NCBI RefSeq assembly: GCF_021026295.1
Contig: NZ_JAJNDA010000003.1
Coordinates: 368,300-432,299, forward strand
Source of the DNA: Actinomycetospora soli
Lineage (GTDB): Bacteria > Actinomycetota > Actinomycetes > Mycobacteriales > Pseudonocardiaceae
Direction of reading: 5' to 3'
DNA: 64,000 nt
Part shown: piece after piece, positions 42,301 through 55,191 of the stretch
Layout: every line of letters begins with the position of its first letter
Numbering within the stretch: position 1 is the stretch's first letter
Position numbers and translations under genes: made by a program
Notes under the pieces: model-generated
Databases searched by the model: none
The model's input: only the letters and a program-made list of their open reading frames with translations
Told to the model about the DNA's origin: nothing

Positions 42301-43943
42301 GTGCGACCCGGAGTCACGGCCCGTCTGGTCGCCCTCGTGATCCTGGCGGCGACGGCGGCCGTGACCCTGATCAGCCAGCGCCCACCCGCCCCGCTCCCCG
42401 CCGACGCCCCGCCCACCGCGTTCAGCGCCGAACGCGCCCTCCCCCTCGTCGCCGATCTCGCCCGGGAACCCCGCCCGCTCGGCAGTGCCGCGAACGCGCG
42501 GGTCCGCGACGACCTCGCCGCCCGCCTCACGGCGCTGGGCCTGACCACCGCGGTGCGCGACGGCAACGTCGTCGCCACCCTCCCCGGCGCCGCACCGACC
42601 GGGCAGGTCGTCCTCTCCGCGCACCACGACTCCGTCCCGCAGGGACCCGGAGCCGCCGACGACGCCGCGGGAGTCGCCTCGATCCTCGAGACGGTCCGCG
42701 CGTTGCGCACCGGGCCACCGCTGCGCAACGACCTCACCGTCCTGCTCACCGACGGCGAGGAGGCGGGCCTCCTGGGCATGCGCCGGTGGGTGCGCACCGA
42801 GCTGCCACGGGCGCCGATCGTCGTGCTCAACCAGGAAGCCCGTGGGGTCACCGGACCGGCGCTGCTGTTCCGCACCTCCCCCGGCAACGCCGGGCTCGTG
42901 GAGGCCATGCGGGCGGTGCCCCACCCCGCGGGCGACTCCGGCCTCGTCGCGATCTTCCGGCTGCTGCCGAACGACACCGACCTGTCCGTGGTCCTCGGGG
43001 CCGGCCGGCCGGGGATCGACTCGGCGTTCATCGAGGGACCGGAGAAGTACCACACGGCTGCCGACTCCCCCGCGAACCTCGACCCGCGCAGCGTCCAGAG
43101 CCAGGGCGGCACCCTGCTCGCCCTGGCCCGCGAGCTCGGCGGCACCGACCTCGCTCCGCTGGACCCGACGGCGAGCGGCCTGCCCGCACGGCCGGACGCC
43201 GTCTACTTCCCGCTCGGCGACCTCCTCGTGACCTACCCGGTCGCGTGGGAATGGCCGCTCGCGCTCCTCGCCGTCGCGGGCCTCGTCGCGGTCACCCTGG
43301 CCGCCCGCCACCGCGGCCGGACGACGGCCCGCGGAGCCCTCCTCGCCGTCGTGACGAGCCCCCTCCCGCTCGTCGTCGCCGCCGCGCTCGCCGTCGGCCT
43401 CTGGCAGGTCCTGCTCGTGCTCCGGCCCGCGTACGCCGACACCGGCCCGTTCCTCGACCGCCCCGGGCCCTACCAGGTGGCGACCGGCGCCCTCGCCGTG
43501 CTCGCGGTCCTCGCCTGGTACCTCCCCGTCCGACGACGGGTCGGACGGACCGCCGCGACCGTCGGGGCCGCGGGCCTGCTCGCCGCCCTCGGTGTGCTCA
43601 CCGCCGCGACCGTCCCCGGCGCGTCGTTCCTCGTCACGTGGCCCGCGCTCGGGCTCGTCGCCGGCCTCGCGGTCGCGGTCGCCCTCCGCGACGGGGACGT
43701 CGCGACGACGACGGCGGGTGCGGTCGCCGCCGTCCCCGCCGTCGTGTTCCTCGCGCCGTTCGCGGTCGCGTCGTTCGGCATCGGCGGGGTCGCCACGCCG
43801 GTGCCGGCCGTCGCGTTCGCGCTGCTCGGACTGTCGGTCGCGGCGGTCCTGGACCCGTCGACCCGGGACCGCCGCGACGCCGTCCTGCCGGCGACCGCCC
43901 TCACGGCGGCGGTCGCGGCGACGGCCGCCGGCCTGCTGACCGG

Positions 43944-43947
<4 letters not shown>
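42301..43947 (+). CDS. M28-family membrane metallopeptidase
   Basis: A 548-residue protein: N-terminal helix ([20 protein letters not shown]), an extracytoplasmic M28 aminopeptidase domain, then about eight C-terminal membrane helices. Zinc motifs: [19 protein letters not shown] (His, bridging Asp), [11 protein letters not shown] (Glu pair), and [13 protein letters not shown]. The plan is that of ER-type/ Ykr-like M28 peptidases with a membrane tail. GTG 42301 has no ribosome binding site. The TAG stop is shared in a CTAG with the convergent dehydrogenase. Confidence 0.87.
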
Positions 43948-45371
<1,424 letters not shown>

Positions 45372-45495
45372 GCCCCCGATCCTTCCTGACGCCGGGTCGC
45401 GCTGCCGGTCACGCGTGACGGTTTCCGTGCCCGGTATGTGATACACCGAGTCCGGGACACAGCACCGCCACCGTCGACCCCGAGGGATCCGCCGC

Positions 45496-46626
45496 ATGCG
45501 CACCGCCCTGACCGAGCTCCTGGGCGTCGAGCACCCGCTCGTCGGCTTCAACCGCTCCCCCGCCGTGGTCGCCGCGGTCACCAACGCCGGCGGCTTCGGC
45601 GTGCTGGCCGCGAGCATGTACACGCCGGCCGAGCTGGACGCGCAGCTGCGGTGGATCTCCGAGCAGGTCGACGGACGCCCGTACGGCGTCGACCTGCTGG
45701 TGCCCGAGAAGTTCGCGGTCGGCGACCCCGACCAGCTCGTGGCGAGCCTGCGCGCCCAGATCCCCGACGCCCACCGCGCCTTCGTGGACGCGCTGCTCGA
45801 CGAGCACGGCGTGCCGGCCACGGAGCACGACCCGCTCGACGACACGAGCGACGAGATCGCCGCGGCGATCAACCCGGCGGGCGCCGAGGCGCTGCTCGAC
45901 GTCGCGTTCTCGCACCGGATCGGGATGGTGGCCAACGCGCTCGGCCCGCCCCCGGCCGACCTCGTCGAGCGCGCGCACGGCGCGGGCGTCGTGGTCGCCT
46001 CGCTCGTCGGGCAGCGCAAGCACGCCGAGCGGCAGCTCGCGGCGGGTGTCGACGTCCTCGTCGCGCAGGGCACGGAGGCCGGCGGGCACACCGGGACGGT
46101 GGCGACGACGGTGCTGACGCCCGAGGTCGTCGAGGTCGCGGGCGACCGCCCGGTGCTCGCCGCGGGCGGCATCGCGACCGGCGACCAGATGGCCGCCGCC
46201 CTCGCGCTCGGCGCCGCCGGGGTGTGGTGCGGCTCGGTGTGGCTCGGCAGCCACGAGGACATCACGCCGCTCCCGGTCAAGGAGAAGTTCCTCGCCGCCG
46301 GGAGCAGCGACACCCTGCGCTCGCGGACGATCACCGGCAAGCCCGCCCGGCAGCTCCGGTCGGCCTGGCACGACGCCTGGGACCGCCCCGACGCCCCCGA
46401 GCCGCTCCCGCTGCCCCTGCAGCCGATGCTCGTCGGCCGGATCTGGGACCGCGTGCACGACGCGGCCGCCGCCGGCCACCCCGGCGCGATCGCCCTGGAC
46501 ACCTACTTCATCGGGCAGGTCGTCGGCGGGTTCACCGAGCTCCGCGGCGCCGGCGAGATCACCCGGGACATGGTCGACGGTTGCCGGCGTCGCCTGCGCG
46601 CCCTCGGCGAGCTGGCCGCGTCGTGA
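45496..46626 (+). CDS. Nitronate monooxygenase-family flavoprotein
   Basis: A 376-residue TIM-barrel FMN enzyme of the NMO/2-nitropropane dioxygenase family. FMN-binding signatures: AVVAAVTNAGGFGVLAASMY at the N-terminus, VAQGTEAGGHTG with the conserved His, and VLAAGGIATGDQMAAALALG. It may oxidise alkyl nitronates, though relatives also act on fatty acyl substrates. GAGGG precedes the ATG. The stop overlaps the thiolase-like gene by 4 nt, suggesting a joint pathway. Confidence 0.88.
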   Translation: MRTALTELLGVEHPLVGFNRSPAVVAAVTNAGGFGVLAASMYTPAELDAQLRWISEQVDGRPYGVDLLVPEKFAVGDPDQLVASLRAQIPDAHRAFVDALLDEHGVPATEHDPLDDTSDEIAAAINPAGAEALLDVAFSHRIGMVANALGPPPADLVERAHGAGVVVASLVGQRKHAERQLAAGVDVLVAQGTEAGGHTGTVATTVLTPEVVEVAGDRPVLAAGGIATGDQMAAALALGAAGVWCGSVWLGSHEDITPLPVKEKFLAAGSSDTLRSRTITGKPARQLRSAWHDAWDRPDAPEPLPLPLQPMLVGRIWDRVHDAAAAGHPGAIALDTYFIGQVVGGFTELRGAGEITRDMVDGCRRRLRALGELAAS

Positions 46627-48188
46627 GCGGACCCGGCACCGACCGCACCCCCGTCGTCGTCGGGGTCGGGCAGTCCTCCGAGCGCCTGGACGACCCCGGC
46701 TTCCGCGGGCTCAGCCCGGTCGAGCTCGGGGCCGAGGCGGCCCGGCGGGCGTTCGCCGACACCGGCTCGGACCCCGCCGCGGTCGCGGCGCGCGCCGACC
46801 TCGTCGCCGCCGTGCGCCAGTTCGAGGCCTCGGCACCCGGAGCGGTGGCGCCGCTCGGCGCGTCCGACAACGTGCCACGGTCGATCGCGGCCCGGGTGGG
46901 CGCCGACCCGCGCGTCGCGGTCCTGGGCGTCGTGGGCGGGCAGACCCCGCAGTCGCTGGTCACCGAGGCCGCGGGGCGGATCGCCGCCGGCGAGGTCGAC
47001 GTCGCGCTGGTCGTGGGGGCCGAGGCGATGTCGACGGCGCGCCACCTGCTCACGAAGGTCGCCGAGGACGAGCGCCCCGACTGGAGCGAACAGGTCGGCG
47101 GGCAGCTCGACGACCGCGGGCTCGGCCTGGAGACGTTCATCGTCCCGGAGCAGGTCGAGCACGAGATCCTGGCGCCGGTGGTGCAGTACGCGCTGTTCGA
47201 GCACGCGCGGCGCGCCCGGCTCGGCGCCGACCGCGAGTCCTACCGCCGCGACATGGCGGAGCTGTTCGCACCGTTGTCGGCGGTCGCCGCGACCAACCCG
47301 CACGCCGCGGCGCCCACCGCCCGCAGCGCGGACGAGCTCGCCACCGCCACGGGCGACAACCGCCCGATCACGGACCCCTACCTGCGCTATCTCGTGTCGC
47401 GCGACCAGGTCAACCAGGGCGCGGCGGTCGTGCTCGCCGCGACGGACACGGCACGCGGGCTGGGCGTCCCCGAGGACCGGTGGGTGCACCTGCACGGGCA
47501 CGCGGACCTCCTCGAGCCGCCGCTGCTCGAGCGCGCCGACCTCGGGGCGAGCCCGGCCGCCGCGACCGCGGTGCGCCGCGCGCTCGACCTGGCGGGCATC
47601 ACGATCGACGACCTCGCGACGATCGACCTCTACAGCTGCTTCCCCATCGCCGTCCGGGTCGTCACCGACGCCCTCGGCCTCGCCGCGGACGACCCGCGGG
47701 GCCTGACGGTGACCGGCGGCCTGCCGTTCTTCGGCGGGCCGGGCAACGACTACTCGCTGCACGCCATCGCGGACACCGTCACCGCGCTGCGGGCCCGGCC
47801 GGGCACGTTCGGCCTGGTCGGCGCGAACGGCGGCGCGATCCACAAGTACTCCGCCGGGGTGTACTCCACCCGCCCCGCCCCGTGGCGCGACGGCGACGAC
47901 GCCGCCGCCCAGGCCGAGGTCGACGCGGTCCACGCCCGTGAGGCCCCGGGCACGGTGGCGCGCGCCGACGGCACGGCCACCGTCGAGACCTACACCGTCG
48001 AGTACCACCGCGACGGACGTCCGCGGGGAGTCGCGGTGGTCGGGCGCACGGGCGCGGACGGGCGCCGGTTCCTCGCCCGCGTCGACCCGAAGGACACGGC
48101 CACCCTCGAGGCGTTCGCGACGACGGACCCGCTCGGCCGGGCGGTCACGGTCACGTCCACCGAGGGCGGCAACCGGGTCACGACGTGA
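46623..48188 (+). CDS. Thiolase-like acyl-CoA acyltransferase family protein
   Basis: A 521-residue thiolase fold annotated in relatives as acetyl-CoA acetyltransferase. At the usual nucleophile position it reads GVVGGQTPQSLVTEAAG, with no Cys. IDLYSCFPIAVRVV carries the only Cys in a conserved context, and GANGGAIHKYSAGVY replaces the C-terminal CxG loop. A C-terminal OB-like extension is present (YTVEYHRDGRPRGVAVVGRT). True thiolysis is therefore doubtful, and a non-classical or SCP-x-like role is possible. Coupled to the NMO gene. Confidence 0.75.
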   Translation: MSGPGTDRTPVVVGVGQSSERLDDPGFRGLSPVELGAEAARRAFADTGSDPAAVAARADLVAAVRQFEASAPGAVAPLGASDNVPRSIAARVGADPRVAVLGVVGGQTPQSLVTEAAGRIAAGEVDVALVVGAEAMSTARHLLTKVAEDERPDWSEQVGGQLDDRGLGLETFIVPEQVEHEILAPVVQYALFEHARRARLGADRESYRRDMAELFAPLSAVAATNPHAAAPTARSADELATATGDNRPITDPYLRYLVSRDQVNQGAAVVLAATDTARGLGVPEDRWVHLHGHADLLEPPLLERADLGASPAAATAVRRALDLAGITIDDLATIDLYSCFPIAVRVVTDALGLAADDPRGLTVTGGLPFFGGPGNDYSLHAIADTVTALRARPGTFGLVGANGGAIHKYSAGVYSTRPAPWRDGDDAAAQAEVDAVHAREAPGTVARADGTATVETYTVEYHRDGRPRGVAVVGRTGADGRRFLARVDPKDTATLEAFATTDPLGRAVTVTSTEGGNRVTT

Positions 48189-48225
48189 GCCGGTTCACCG
48201 GGCGGCGCTTCGGGCAGCCGCACCG

Positions 48226-48633
48226 ATGGCCGACTTCACCTCCACCACCACCGTCGACGCCTCCCCCGACGACCTCTTCGCGTTCCTGTCGGACGTCGGG
48301 AACCTGCCGCGCTACTTCGCCCGCATGACCTCCGCCGAGTCGACGGGCGGGAACGCCGTCCGGACCTCGGCGGAACTGCCCGACGGTTCCCACGTCGAGG
48401 GCGAGGCGTGGTTCGACGTCGACCCGGAGGCCCAGCACATCGCCTGGGGCGCCGAGGGGTCGAACGACTACCACGGCCACCTCGACGTGCGGCCCGCCGA
48501 GCACGGCGCGACCGTCGAGGTGCACATCCACACCGGCCGCGTCGAGCCGGGCGACCACGAGGTCCAGAACGGCGTCGACGAGACCCTCGACCGGATCCGG
48601 ACCCTCGTCGAGGAGCAGCACGTGGCGGGCTGA
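48226..48633 (+). CDS. SRPBCC-family polyketide cyclase-like protein
   Basis: A 135-residue START-like fold (TTTVDASPDDLFAFLSDVGN at its start, DEVQ-type C-terminal helix). Ligand unknown. ATG 48226 lies 37 nt after the thiolase-like gene, probably one operon NMO-thiolase-SRPBCC. A strong hairpin follows the stop. Confidence 0.8.
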   Translation: MADFTSTTTVDASPDDLFAFLSDVGNLPRYFARMTSAESTGGNAVRTSAELPDGSHVEGEAWFDVDPEAQHIAWGAEGSNDYHGHLDVRPAEHGATVEVHIHTGRVEPGDHEVQNGVDETLDRIRTLVEEQHVAG

Positions 48634-48640
48634 CCCGCCG

Positions 48641-48677
48641 CCCGACGACGGGAGCCGCCGCGGCACCCGTCGTCGGG
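48641..48677. terminator. Bidirectional hairpin terminator
   Basis: CCCGACGACGGG and CCCGTCGTCGGG are exact complements (12 bp) around a 13-nt loop, between two convergent genes. Each arm is also a copy of the recurrent TTCCCGACGACGGGT motif. There is no U-run. Confidence 0.7.
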
Positions 48678-48683
48678 AAGGGA

Positions 48684-49295
48684 TCAGTCGAAGGAGAGCT
48701 CGGTGTCGCGGGTGCGCTTGAGCTCGTAGAAGTACTCGTAGCCCGCGAGGAGCTTGGCGCCGTCCCAGACCTGGCCGGCCTGCTCGCCCTTGGGGATGCG
48801 GGTCATCACCGGGCCGAAGAACGCGGAGCCCTCGACGTGGATGACGGGCGTCCCGACGTCCATGCCGACCGGGTCCATGCCCTCGTGGTGGGACTTCTTC
48901 AGGGCGTCGTCGTAGTCGGTGGAGGTCGCGGCCTCGGCGAGCTCGGCCTCGAGACCGACCTCGGACAGCGACTTCGCGATGACGTCGTCGAAGTCCTTGT
49001 TGCCCTCGTTGTGGATCTTCGTGCCCATCGCGGTGTACAGCGGGGCGAGGATCTCGTCGCCGTGCTTCTGGGCGGCGGCGATGCAGACGCGGACGGGCTT
49101 CCAGCCCTCCTCCATCATCGCCTGGTACTTCTCGTCGAGGTCGCGGCCGGAGTTGAGGACCGACAGGCTCATGACGTGCCAGGCGACCTCGATGTCGCGG
49201 ACCTTCTCGACCTCGAGGACCCAGCGCGAGGTGATCCACGCGAAGGGGCAGAGCGGGTCGAACCAGAAATCGACGCGTGCCTTCTCACTGCTCAT
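48684..49295 (-). CDS. DsbA-fold mycothiol-dependent nitroreductase homologue
   Basis: A 203-residue relative of M. tuberculosis Rv2466c, a mycothiol-dependent oxidoreductase that activates nitro prodrugs. Nearly every block matches ([63 protein letters not shown]). The Rv2466c active site is CPWC, whereas here it reads Cys16-Pro-Phe-Ala19. The resolving Cys is thus missing and only monothiol chemistry is possible. Divergent from pepN, as in mycobacteria. Confidence 0.9.
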   Translation of the reverse strand: MSSEKARVDFWFDPLCPFAWITSRWVLEVEKVRDIEVAWHVMSLSVLNSGRDLDEKYQAMMEEGWKPVRVCIAAAQKHGDEILAPLYTAMGTKIHNEGNKDFDDVIAKSLSEVGLEAELAEAATSTDYDDALKKSHHEGMDPVGMDVGTPVIHVEGSAFFGPVMTRIPKGEQAGQVWDGAKLLAGYEYFYELKRTRDTELSFD

Positions 49296-49385
49296 GGCTG
49301 CAGGCTTCCCTCGATCGACGACAGGTATCCGGGGCAACGGTCCAAGCCTCAAGTGTCTTCCCCCGCTGCGCCGCGGCCCCGCGGA

Positions 49386-49391
49386 TAGGGT
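49386..49391 (+). promoter_or_regulatory. -10 element of a probable leaderless promoter (pepN)
   Basis: TAGGGT, then 6 nt and GTG 49398. Same geometry as at 601-606. Confidence 0.5.
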
Positions 49392-49397
49392 GCGGGG

Positions 49398-51962
<2,565 letters not shown>

Positions 51963-51981
51963 CCACCCCGCGCCGCTGACG

Positions 51982-52016
51982 GCTGAGGGAGCGCGAGGAA
52001 CGAGCGCTCCCTCAGC
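51982..52016. terminator. Hairpin between pepN and DUF5130 genes
   Basis: GCTGAGGGAGCGC and GCGCTCCCTCAGC form a perfect 13-bp stem with a 9-nt loop (gaggaacga), between two convergent genes. No U-run; it could work in both directions. Confidence 0.75.
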
Positions 52017-52035
52017 GTCGGCTCGGCGCGACCGA

Positions 52036-52557
52036 CTAGTGCTTGGACCCCGCGTGGTCGCCGAGGACGCGCAGACCCTCGACGATGCCGCCGACCAGGT
52101 CGGACTCGGTGAACGACGAGACCATCGCCATCACGCCGAGCTTGGCGCCGCGGTCGTCGACGCGGCGGACGGACTCCTCGCCGGTGACGACCTCGACGAC
52201 CCGCTCCCCGGGCGACACCGCGATGAGCACCGCCTCGTCGGCCTGCTCGCCGAGCGCGGCGTGCAGCTCCTCGGCGCGCTCGCGGGAGCGGGGGCCGAGC
52301 TCGCCGACCCACACGCTGAACAGCAGCCCGGTCTCGGCCGAGGTGCGGGTGAGCGCCTCGTCGATCCGGGAGAGCTGCGAGGACGAGAACGGGACGCGCT
52401 GGTCGTCCGCGAGGATCTCGGTGGCCTCGGAGATGCGGCCGGAGGCGGTCGGGACCCGGGCGTGCCCGTAGACCGGGTCCTCGATCAGCCCGGTCTCGTT
52501 GATCATCGGCGTCTCGCCGGGGCGCGCCTGCGGGCGCGCGACTTCACCAGGTGCCAC
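52036..52557 (-). CDS. DUF5130 (TPM-like) protein
   Basis: A 173-residue protein with the TPM-type fold seen in M. tuberculosis Rv2468c, which has the same place next to pepN. Blocks: [40 protein letters not shown], and a terminal helix. Function unknown. The GTG at 52557 with GAGGAGG upstream is preferred; it overlaps the ctaJ end by 14 nt. ATG 52506 would drop 17 residues and has no good site. Confidence 0.85.
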   Translation of the reverse strand: MAPGEVARPQARPGETPMINETGLIEDPVYGHARVPTASGRISEATEILADDQRVPFSSSQLSRIDEALTRTSAETGLLFSVWVGELGPRSRERAEELHAALGEQADEAVLIAVSPGERVVEVVTGEESVRRVDDRGAKLGVMAMVSSFTESDLVGGIVEGLRVLGDHAGSKH

Positions 52558-52792
52558 GTGCGCCTCCTCGGGCGGTGCGGGTCGCGGTGGCGCCGACGGC
52601 CTCCACGGTCGGCTCCGGCAGGCCGGTCCCCTTCGGGTTGCCGATCCACCACAGCGGCTCGTGCGGCCAGTCCTCGCCGGAACGGTACGACGACGCCTGG
52701 CCCTTCCGGCGGATCATCGTCACGGCGAAGATCAACAGCAGCGCGACGACCGGGATCACCACGTAGATCAGGATCGTCTCGATCGGTCTCAC
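52544..52792 (-). CDS. ctaJ: Cytochrome aa3 oxidase accessory subunit CtaJ
   Basis: An 82-residue membrane protein: IETILIYVVIPVVALLLIFA is a single helix, followed by the conserved WPHEPLWWIGNP block. This matches CtaJ, a small subunit described in the mycobacterial III-IV respiratory supercomplex, whose gene also lies by pepN in M. smegmatis (from memory). It would associate with aa3 oxidase in the membrane. The Arg/Ala tail is variable. Co-translated with DUF5130. Confidence 0.78.
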   Translation of the reverse strand: MRPIETILIYVVIPVVALLLIFAVTMIRRKGQASSYRSGEDWPHEPLWWIGNPKGTGLPEPTVEAVGATATRTARGGARGTW

Positions 52793-52841
52793 GCGCCGAA
52801 CCGTAGTGGAAAGCAGCTCCGACGTCGTGTCGTAGGTGCCC

Positions 52842-54308
52842 TCACCACACCGGAGGACGGCGATCCGCCCACGGCATCGCCGCCTCGAGCTCCGCCCCGA
52901 GGGCCAGCAGCAGGTCCTCCTCGCCCCGGCGTCCCCGCAGCGTGACCCCGACCGGCAGCGTCAGCCCGTCCACCTCGGGCCACCCCGTGGGCAGGCCGAG
53001 CGCGGGTTCGCCGGTCAGGTTCGCGATGGCCGTCCACGGCGTGAACGCCACCTGCCGGGCGAAGTCGACCTCCGGTCCGTCCGCGGTGAACCACCCGACG
53101 GGGCGCGGCGGCAGCGCCACCGACGGGGTCAGCACGGCGTCGAGGCCCGTGCGCGCCGCGACGATCCGCCGGGTCGCCACCTGCACCGTCTGCAGCGCGC
53201 CGAGCGCGGCGATCCCCGGCACCTCCCGACCCCGCGCCCGCAGCGACCGGGTGAGCGGTTGCAGCCGGTGCTCGTCGGCCGGGTCCACGGGGTCGGCGAG
53301 CGCCAGCGTCGCCCAGAGCGTGAGGAAGGCGCCGACCACCTCGTCGGGCAGCCGCACGTCGACCGGCTCCACCGTGTGCCCGAGCGACTCCAGCGCCCGG
53401 GCGGTGTCCTCCGCGGCGGCCACGCACACGGGGTCGACGGCGGCGCCCGTCCACACCGGTCCGAGCAGCCCCGACAGGTCGCCGTAGGGCACGGTGGTGC
53501 ACAGCCCGATCCGCCGGCGCGGTGCGGGGCCCCGGCGCACCGCCGCGAGGTAGCCGCCGTCGGGCGGGCTCCCCGGCGCGAACGGCTCCCCCGGCCACGC
53601 CCGGTCGCCGCACAGCGCGTCGAGCAGCGCGGCGGCGTCCGTGACGGTCCGCGCGAGCGGACCGGCCACCGACAGTCCCGCCGGGTCGCCACCGGCCGGC
53701 CCGGCCGGGACGCGGCCGCGGGTCGTCTTCAGGCCGACCAGCCCGCACACCGACGCCGGGATGCGGATCGACCCACCCCCGTCGGAGCCCTGCGCGACCG
53801 GCACCACGCCCGCGGCGACCGCGGCGGCCGCCCCGCCCGACGAGCCGCCCGCCGAGCGGGTCGGGTCCCAGGGAGTCACCGCGGGCGGCGCCTGCGCCGG
53901 CTCGGTGTAGCAGGGCAGCCCGAACTCGGGCACCGCGGTCTTGCCGAGGCTCACGGTGCCGGCGGCCCGCAGCAGCTCGACGAGGTCGTCGTCGACCGCC
54001 GGGACCCGGTCGCGGAAGATGACCGACCCGCGACCGGTGCGCACCCCCGCCGTCGCCGTGAGGTCCTTGATCGCCGTCGGGACCCCGCGGAGCGTTCCCG
54101 ACGACGGGTCGGGTCCGGTCCGGCCCTCGTCGAGCGCACGGGCGGCGTCGCGGGCCCGGTCGGCGGTGAGGACGGCGAACGCGCCCAGGCGCGCGCCGAG
54201 GGTCTCGGCGCGCGCGAGGGCGTGGTCGACGACCTCGAGCGCGGACGCGTCCCCGCGCCGCACCGCGTCCGCCGTCTCCAGTGCGGTCAGCTCGTGCAGA
54301 TCGCTCAC
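52842..54308 (-). CDS. Amidase-signature family hydrolase
   Basis: A 488-residue amidase. The Ser-cisSer-Lys triad: Lys in VPTAIKDLTAT, cis-Ser in SAGGSSGGAAAAVAAGVVPV, and Ser in GSDGGGSIRIPASVCGLVGL. It could act on a variety of amides, and no partner suggests a substrate. The GTG start at 54308. It lies between ctaJ and the HNH gene, and so interrupts the mycobacterial order. The TTCCCGACGACGGGT motif at 54095 falls in it. Confidence 0.9.
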   Translation of the reverse strand: MSDLHELTALETADAVRRGDASALEVVDHALARAETLGARLGAFAVLTADRARDAARALDEGRTGPDPSSGTLRGVPTAIKDLTATAGVRTGRGSVIFRDRVPAVDDDLVELLRAAGTVSLGKTAVPEFGLPCYTEPAQAPPAVTPWDPTRSAGGSSGGAAAAVAAGVVPVAQGSDGGGSIRIPASVCGLVGLKTTRGRVPAGPAGGDPAGLSVAGPLARTVTDAAALLDALCGDRAWPGEPFAPGSPPDGGYLAAVRRGPAPRRRIGLCTTVPYGDLSGLLGPVWTGAAVDPVCVAAAEDTARALESLGHTVEPVDVRLPDEVVGAFLTLWATLALADPVDPADEHRLQPLTRSLRARGREVPGIAALGALQTVQVATRRIVAARTGLDAVLTPSVALPPRPVGWFTADGPEVDFARQVAFTPWTAIANLTGEPALGLPTGWPEVDGLTLPVGVTLRGRRGEEDLLLALGAELEAAMPWADRRPPVW

Positions 54309-54391
54309 GTCGGCCGATCATGCACCACGTCGACCGGCCGGGCCGCGCTGCGCCGCGCCAGCCCGCGGCACGTCCGTGCCCGTTCCGGGGC

Positions 54392-55060
54392 CTACGCCGC
54401 GCTCTCCCCGAGGTAGGGCAGCCACTGCGGGTCCGCGTCGACCAGGCCCGCGAGGAGCCGCCAGTGGCGGCCCCGCGGGGCGGTCGGCATCGTGCGCAGC
54501 GGCCAGCCGAGCTCGGCGAGCAGCTTGTCGGCCTTCTTGTGGTTGCACCGCGCGCAGCAGGCCACGCAGTTCTCCCACGTGTGTGTGCCGCCGCGGCTGC
54601 GGGGCACCACGTGGTCGATGGTCTCCGCCTTGCCGGAGCAGTAGGCGCAGCGGAACCGGTCGCGGTGCATGAGCGCCGCCCGCGTCAGCGGGACGCGCGC
54701 CCGGTAGGGCACCCGCACGAACACCCGGAGCCGGATCACCGACGGGACCTCGACGGCACCCGTCGCGGAGTGCAGGACGAGCCCGGAGGAGTCGCCGTGC
54801 ACCACGTCGGCCTTGCCGCACACCAGCAGGACGATCGCGCGGCGCAGCGGGAGGGCCGTCAGCGGTTCGTACGTCGCGTTGAGGAGCAGGACCCGGCGGC
54901 GACCCAGGAAGGGAGCGGGAGCGACCGGCGCCGGGGGCAGGGCCGTGACGGGGGCCGCGAGGGCCCCGGCGGCGTCGAGGTCGGGAGGGTCGGTCCGCAG
55001 GCTCGGTCCGCCGACCCCGCTGACCAGCGGCGTCACGGTCCTGGGTTGTCGTTCGGCCAC
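54392..55060 (-). CDS. HNH endonuclease family protein (Rv2469c-like)
   Basis: A 222-residue protein. The C-terminal HNH nuclease has the zinc knuckle FRCAYCSGKAETIDHVVPRS, then GGTHTWENCVACCARCNHKK, i.e. CxxC...CxxC plus DH and N. An upstream conserved domain (RRVLLLNATYEPLTALPLRR) is typical of actinobacterial HNH homologues of Rv2469c. GTG 55060 is preceded by GGGAGGTGG, and an earlier GTG 55099 is disfavoured. Probable housekeeping or DNA maintenance role, unproven. Confidence 0.88.
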   Translation of the reverse strand: MAERQPRTVTPLVSGVGGPSLRTDPPDLDAAGALAAPVTALPPAPVAPAPFLGRRRVLLLNATYEPLTALPLRRAIVLLVCGKADVVHGDSSGLVLHSATGAVEVPSVIRLRVFVRVPYRARVPLTRAALMHRDRFRCAYCSGKAETIDHVVPRSRGGTHTWENCVACCARCNHKKADKLLAELGWPLRTMPTAPRGRHWRLLAGLVDADPQWLPYLGESAA

Positions 55061-55077
55061 ACGACCACCTCCCACCG

Positions 55078-55103
55078 GGATGTGGGCACAGTCGACCACA
55101 TCC
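55078..55103. promoter_or_regulatory. Inverted repeat between HNH and mscS genes
   Basis: GGATGTGG-gcacagtcga-CCACATCC, 8-bp perfect arms with a 10-bp spacer, directly before the HNH start. It could be an operator. Confidence 0.4.
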
Positions 55104-55177
55104 GGGGGCGTCGTGCACCTGTGATAATGGATCGTTCACCGGCCGGATCCGTCGTGACCGAGATCCGCGGCGGTCCG

Positions 55178-55183
55178 TATCGT
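55178..55183 (+). promoter_or_regulatory. -10 element of a probable leaderless promoter (mscS)
   Basis: TATCGT, then 8 nt and GTG 55192; no Shine-Dalgarno. Confidence 0.5.
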
Positions 55184-55191
55184 GCCGGGGC

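Noticed and set aside
45438..48188. Apparent 916-residue fusion of NMO region and thiolase
   Set aside because: The upstream half is a shifted reading of the NMO gene; the GTGA overlap at 46623 gives the true start.
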